Below, one piece after another: positions 20,729 through 21,863 of a stretch of 21,863 bases of DNA (position 1 is the stretch's first letter; each line of letters starts with the position of its first letter). Below the pieces are notes generated by a model, which did no database searches, had not been told where the DNA came from, and saw only the letters and a program-made list of their open reading frames with translations. This stretch comes from an uncultured Muribaculaceae bacterium (GTDB lineage Bacteria > Bacteroidota > Bacteroidia > Bacteroidales > Muribaculaceae), in NCBI GenBank assembly GCA_910576935.1, contig CAJTKG010000041.1:1-21863 (forward strand). Direction: 5' to 3'. The position numbers and the translations under genes are program-made.

Positions 20729-21595
20729 TCATTCTTTAAGACGTATGACACGGATGCCTATAAACTGGCGATTTTTCTTCATGAATTCATGTAGCGGCTG
20801 CGCGGTGATTTCAACTTGCCCGTGGGTGCTCGACGCGTGCAATACATGTGGTTCGCCGTCAATTATCACGATAAAGCCCATGTGTGTCACATCAAGGTCT
20901 TTGAGATTGCTGACGAAAGCTATGGCATCGCCGTCGCGCAGCGCGGCTTTCATTGTTTTGTTGCCCAGATCATTTGTCTTTATATATGGGAAGCGGTGAT
21001 TGCGGTAGCCGATTTCAATATTTTTTATACGCTCGAATTCGGCCGAATCTTTTAGCGCCGGGTATCTGTCGCGGTGGTTACTCATGAAATCGATAGAACG
21101 TGTCACATAGAACACCTTCGGCATATTACGCGTGGCATCCTCGAGTGTACCGCGGTAAATATTGTCTGCCATCCAGTCGCAAATATAATGAAGGCGTGAG
21201 CCATAGCCGTTGAGCTCGCCTCCGCGATATCGTATACGCTCTAGATTGAAGACAAAATCATGCCATGACGTACGACGCTCATTTACTGTATAGGCCAGGG
21301 CCAACACAGTCTCGACGAAAGTTGTACAGTCAAGCCGGTCGAGGTCGACAGTTATCATCTCGACGCTGTCTTCAAGTGTATGTGCGACATAAGGCTTACC
21401 GATAAATTCGCGGGCTATTGAGCCGCAAAGATTACTCAGATTGTCATATTTTACTGCTGAGGCCTTGTCGAGTAATTTATTTATACGTGTTGTGTCGTTT
21501 GCGATATCATGAAACCTGACATCTCTTAGTGATGACGCATGGCCGGTCGCACTCAGAATGCATGCAAAAAGTATAGAGGTAACGATTTTTTTCAT
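20729..21595 (-). CDS. Exported NlpC/P60-like amidase, DUF1460 type
   Basis: A 288-residue protein resembling the DUF1460 family, papain-fold enzymes related to NlpC/P60 and predicted to cut peptidoglycan peptides or act as N-acetylmuramoyl-L-alanine amidases. The N terminus (MKKIVTSILFACILSATGHA) is a signal peptide with likely cleavage after Ala20; the early Cys11 does not form a good lipobox. The likely nucleophile is Cys90 in DRLDCTTFVETV. His238 (DVTHMGF) and perhaps His253 (VLHASSTHG) would complete the site, and DGDAIAFVSN precedes the His strand as in NlpC/P60 enzymes. It probably acts in the periplasm. It is convergent with eno and shares its terminator. The exact substrate cannot be told from sequence. 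Confidence 0.85.
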   Translation of the reverse strand: MKKIVTSILFACILSATGHASSLRDVRFHDIANDTTRINKLLDKASAVKYDNLSNLCGSIAREFIGKPYVAHTLEDSVEMITVDLDRLDCTTFVETVLALAYTVNERRTSWHDFVFNLERIRYRGGELNGYGSRLHYICDWMADNIYRGTLEDATRNMPKVFYVTRSIDFMSNHRDRYPALKDSAEFERIKNIEIGYRNHRFPYIKTNDLGNKTMKAALRDGDAIAFVSNLKDLDVTHMGFIVIIDGEPHVLHASSTHGQVEITAQPLHEFMKKNRQFIGIRVIRLKE

Positions 21596-21863
21596 AATCG
21601 GGATTCTTGAAAAACTGTTACGAAATTACTAAAAAATGTCATATCGCGGGCTATGAAAAATGAACCGATCGTTATCTGCATCCAAAAAGAACAAAATAAG
21701 CAAACTTTTGACCATAATTTTTGCCTGATAGAAATATCGTTGAGTCAGCTACTTATCGAATCAGTGTTATTCGTCCATGAAAAAACCATGTTTTATAACA
21801 TAAAAATAGTTGAAAAAATTTGGTTGGGAAAGAAAAAAGGCATAACTTTGCACTCGCTTTCGG
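21596..21863. other. A/T-rich intergenic region at the right edge
   Basis: No reading frame of note. This should contain the minus-strand promoter of the amidase-like gene, but I found only imperfect matches, such as TAATTTCG on the minus strand. The right 50 bases hold a strong plus-strand promoter that faces out of the window. Confidence 0.5.
21819..21850 (+). promoter_or_regulatory. Strong outward-facing promoter, possibly for a stable-RNA operon
   Basis: TTTG (21819-21822) and TAACTTTG (21843-21850) match both elements exactly with a 20-bp spacer. A- and T-tracts lie upstream (21779-21820), resembling an UP element, and the start region CACTCGCTTTCGG is GC-richer. Promoters with this arrangement precede rRNA and tRNA operons in Bacteroidales. 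The downstream gene is outside the window, so its nature is inferred. Confidence 0.65.

Noticed and set aside
20673..20999. Plus-strand 108-residue frame overlapping the eno terminator
   Set aside because: It begins inside the terminator hairpin and runs antisense to the DUF1460-type gene.
21629..21640. Minus-strand promoter for the amidase-like gene at TAATTTCG
   Set aside because: It has one mismatch in the -7 element and no TTTG at the right distance upstream, too weak to call.

Overview
The window is the main ribosomal-protein locus of a member of the Bacteroidota, followed by enolase and a cell-wall amidase-like gene. I see no novel multi-gene system. The phylum call rests on four things: promoter-like sequences of the TTTG / TAnnTTTG type, A-rich leaders that mostly lack Shine-Dalgarno sequences, a zinc-ligand-free L36 (and the single-Cys S14), and a gene order that runs from secY directly to map with no adk between. 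Protein wording (for example the S7, L4, L23 and S14 sequences) fits Bacteroidales. A gut Muribaculaceae-like organism is my best guess from general impression, not something I can prove here.

Layout. Positions 1-634 hold a C-rich stretch with a possible tail of an upstream gene, two precise direct-repeat/hairpin units, more degenerate hairpins and no convincing gene. A promoter (635-666) and a structured leader precede a run of 33 genes on the plus strand. The str part is rpsL, rpsG, fusA, with no tuf in the locus. The S10 part is rpsJ, rplC, rplD, rplW, rplB, rpsS, rplV, rpsC, rplP, rpmC, rpsQ. The spc part is rplN, rplX, rplE, rpsN, rpsH, rplF, rplR, rpsE, rpmD, rplO, secY, map, infA, rpmJ. 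The alpha part is rpsM, rpsK, rpsD, rpoA, rplQ. A long hairpin follows rplQ. eno then has its own promoter and ends at a bidirectional terminator shared with a convergent minus-strand DUF1460-type amidase gene. The last 14 bases follow a very good promoter match that points out of the window, possibly at a stable-RNA operon.

How it works together. The genes supply ribosomal proteins of both subunits, EF-G, IF1, the SecY channel, methionine aminopeptidase and the RNA polymerase alpha subunit, so translation, secretion, N-terminal processing and transcription capacity are co-expressed. Genes are packed tightly (usually under 45 bp apart), with four exceptions. The gaps before rpsG (191 bp), rplC (88 bp), rpsH (96 bp) and rpsD (211 bp) all contain inverted repeats. 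They lie in front of S7, L3/L4, S8 and S4, the proteins (L4 in the case of the rplC gap) that are autogenous regulators in well-studied bacteria. These candidate leader RNAs, together with the upstream repeat family, are the most interesting part of the window.
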